In this document: positions 5,824 through 6,703 of the stretch, piece after piece | How positions within the stretch are numbered: the stretch's first letter is position 1 | Layout: every line of letters begins with the position of its first letter | Source of the DNA: Actinomycetota bacterium | GTDB lineage: Bacteria; Actinomycetota; UBA4738 | Length of the DNA stretch: 6,703 bases | Direction of reading: 5' to 3' | NCBI GenBank assembly: GCA_013816105.1 | Contig: JACDEY010000058.1 | Coordinates: 1-6,703, forward strand | Program-made: the position numbers and the translations under genes | Notes under the pieces: generated by a model | Seen by the model: only the letters and a program-made list of their open reading frames with translations | What the model was told of the DNA's origin: nothing | Databases searched by the model: none

Positions 5824-6099
5824 ATGACCAAGCGAGTACGGGTGGTCATCTCGGGAAGCGTCCAGGGCGTGGGCTTCCGCTGGTACTGCCGGGAACAGGC
5901 ACTGAGCCGCAACGTGACCGGGAGCGTACGGAACCGCCCGGATGGACGGGTCGAGGCGGCCTTCGAAGGTGAGGGAGGGGCGGTGGACGCCGTGGTGGCA
6001 TGGTGCCGAACGGGCCCCCGCGGGGCCGAGGTCTCGAACGTCGAGGTGGTCGAGGAGACGCCGGCGGGCACGAAGGATTTCGAGATCACCCGGTCCTGA
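5824..6099 (+). CDS. acyP: Acylphosphatase
   Basis: Acylphosphatase hydrolyses acyl phosphates such as acetyl phosphate or 1,3-bisphosphoglycerate; its cellular role in bacteria is poorly defined. The 91-residue product (start ATG 5824) covers one complete domain. The phosphate-binding loop is SGSVQGVGFRW with catalytic R19, and N37 lies in GSVRNRPDGRVE; their spacing matches R23 and N41 of the mammalian enzymes. Start choice: GTG 5812 is in frame but has GGGAG only 1 nt upstream. For ATG 5824 that same GGGAG (5806-5810) is 13 nt away and an AGG lies 3 nt away, so neither signal is ideal. ATG is preferred since homologs begin three to five residues before RVRVVISG. Placement just before smc is common in actinomycetes. 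Confidence 0.93.
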   Translation: MTKRVRVVISGSVQGVGFRWYCREQALSRNVTGSVRNRPDGRVEAAFEGEGGAVDAVVAWCRTGPRGAEVSNVEVVEETPAGTKDFEITRS

Positions 6100-6136
6100 T
6101 TTCCGAAGCGTATCTCCGGATTCGCCCGAAAGCCGC

Positions 6137-6145
6137 TGTTAGCAT
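6137..6145 (+). promoter_or_regulatory. Candidate extended -10 promoter element for smc
   Basis: TGTTAGCAT reads as an extended -10 (TGn followed by TAnnnT) in the 55-nt gap between acyP and smc. Transcription starting 7-10 nt downstream would begin at about 6152-6155, on or next to the smc GTG, giving a leaderless or nearly leaderless mRNA, which is common in actinomycetes. No clear -35 hexamer is seen. Inverted 6-bp arms CCGGAT (6116-6121) and ATCCGG (6144-6149) flank and partly overlap it. This is pattern-based only. Confidence 0.35.
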
Positions 6146-6154
6146 CCGGGCAAG

Positions 6155-6703
6155 GTGTTCCTCCGTTCCCTCACCATTCGTGGCTTCAAGTCCTTCGCGG
6201 ACAAGACCACGCTCGAGTTCACTCCCGGCATCAGTGTGATCGTCGGCCCCAATGGATCCGGCAAGTCGAACATCTCCGATGCCATCGCCTGGGTGCTGGG
6301 TGAACAGGGGGCGGGCGCCCTGCGCGGCGCCCAGATGTCGGACGTGATCTTCGCCGGGAGCCCCAGCCGCCCGCCACTCGGCATGGCGGAGGTGCGCCTG
6401 GTGCTGGACAACGAGGCGGGGCTCCTCCCGATCCCCGCGTCGGAGATCGAGATCAGCCGCACGCTCTACCGCTCGGGGGAGAGCGAGTACCGGCTCGGCG
6501 GCCGGCCGTGCCGGTTACTCGACGTCCAGGAGTTGCTCTCGGACACTGGCGTCGGCCGGGCGCTGCACACCCTGATCGGTCAGGGGCATCTCGAAGAGGT
6601 CCTGACGGCTCGCCCAGAGGACCGGCGGCAGCTCATCGAAGAGGCCGCTGGGATCGCCAAGCATCGACGCCGCCGCAACCGGGCCGAACGCAAGCTCGCC
6701 GGC
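6155..6703 (+). CDS. smc: Chromosome segregation protein SMC, N-terminal part (3' end outside window)
   Basis: SMC is the condensin ATPase that, with ScpA and ScpB, compacts and separates chromosomes. The first 183 residues are present, and the frame is open to the last base. The start [18 protein letters not shown] is the family opening. Walker A is GPNGSGKS (residues 31-38, K37), followed by [17 protein letters not shown] (the DNA-contacting R-loop region) and MSDVIFAGS. Further on, [10 protein letters not shown] and [20 protein letters not shown] lead into the first coiled-coil arm. Walker B, the signature motif, hinge and C-terminal head are outside the window. GTG 6155 is chosen because it gives the exact family N-terminus; only a weak GGG lies just upstream, consistent with a leaderless transcript. 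It follows acyP by 55 nt, the widest gap here. Confidence 0.97.
   Translation, partial: MFLRSLTIRGFKSFADKTTLEFTPGISVIVGPNGSGKSNISDAIAWVLGEQGAGALRGAQMSDVIFAGSPSRPPLGMAEVRLVLDNEAGLLPIPASEIEISRTLYRSGESEYRLGGRPCRLLDVQELLSDTGVGRALHTLIGQGHLEEVLTARPEDRRQLIEEAAGIAKHRRRRNRAERKLAG

Noticed and set aside
6100..6136. Rho-independent terminator after acyP
   Set aside because: Only 3-5 bp stems can be drawn (for example TTCG with CGAA) and no T-run follows.

Overview
The window reads as a GC-rich bacterial chromosome segment from an actinomycete-type organism (Actinomycetota, probably not a well-studied genus). All genes lie on the + strand, and GTG/TTG starts are common. The gene order recG / rsmD / coaD / SepIVA-like coiled coil / yceD (DUF177) / rpmF / rnc / mutM / acyP / smc matches, from memory, the Rv2966c-Rv2922c neighbourhood of Mycobacterium tuberculosis. 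Assignment below phylum level is not possible from this sequence alone.

Layout. At 1-1215 is the C-terminal two thirds or so of recG, cut by the window edge. At 1247-1882 is a small class I SAM-dependent methyltransferase that resembles the animal TMT1/METTL7 family. It overlaps rsmD (16S rRNA guanine-N2 methyltransferase, 1879-2421) by 4 nt. Next come coaD (2442-2945), a short coiled-coil protein resembling the mycobacterial septation factor SepIVA (2953-3462), yceD (3459-3995, again a 4-nt overlap), rpmF for a zinc-ribbon L32 (4027-4206), rnc (4232-4939), mutM (4954-5796), acylphosphatase (5824-6099), and the first 183 codons of smc (6155-6703). Intergenic gaps are 7-55 nt and no stretch above 300 bases lacks a gene. 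I see no tRNA, rRNA, CRISPR array, mobile element or convincing rho-independent terminator.

Functionally, this is a housekeeping block. Four genes serve ribosome or rRNA biogenesis (rsmD, yceD, rpmF, rnc). Three serve DNA repair or chromosome organisation (recG, mutM, smc). The others are CoA synthesis (coaD), probable septation (the coiled coil), a small phosphatase and an accessory methyltransferase. Tight spacing suggests one or a few co-transcribed units, with a possible separate promoter giving a leaderless or nearly leaderless smc mRNA.

I do not see a wholly new multi-gene system. The most notable oddity is MutM: its best-supported start yields Met-Glu-Leu-Pro-Glu instead of the family's Met-Pro-Glu-Leu-Pro-Glu, so the catalytic N-terminal proline is not encoded. 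Lesser points are a roughly 40-residue insertion in RecG, the TMT1-like methyltransferase next to rsmD, and the short SepIVA-like protein.
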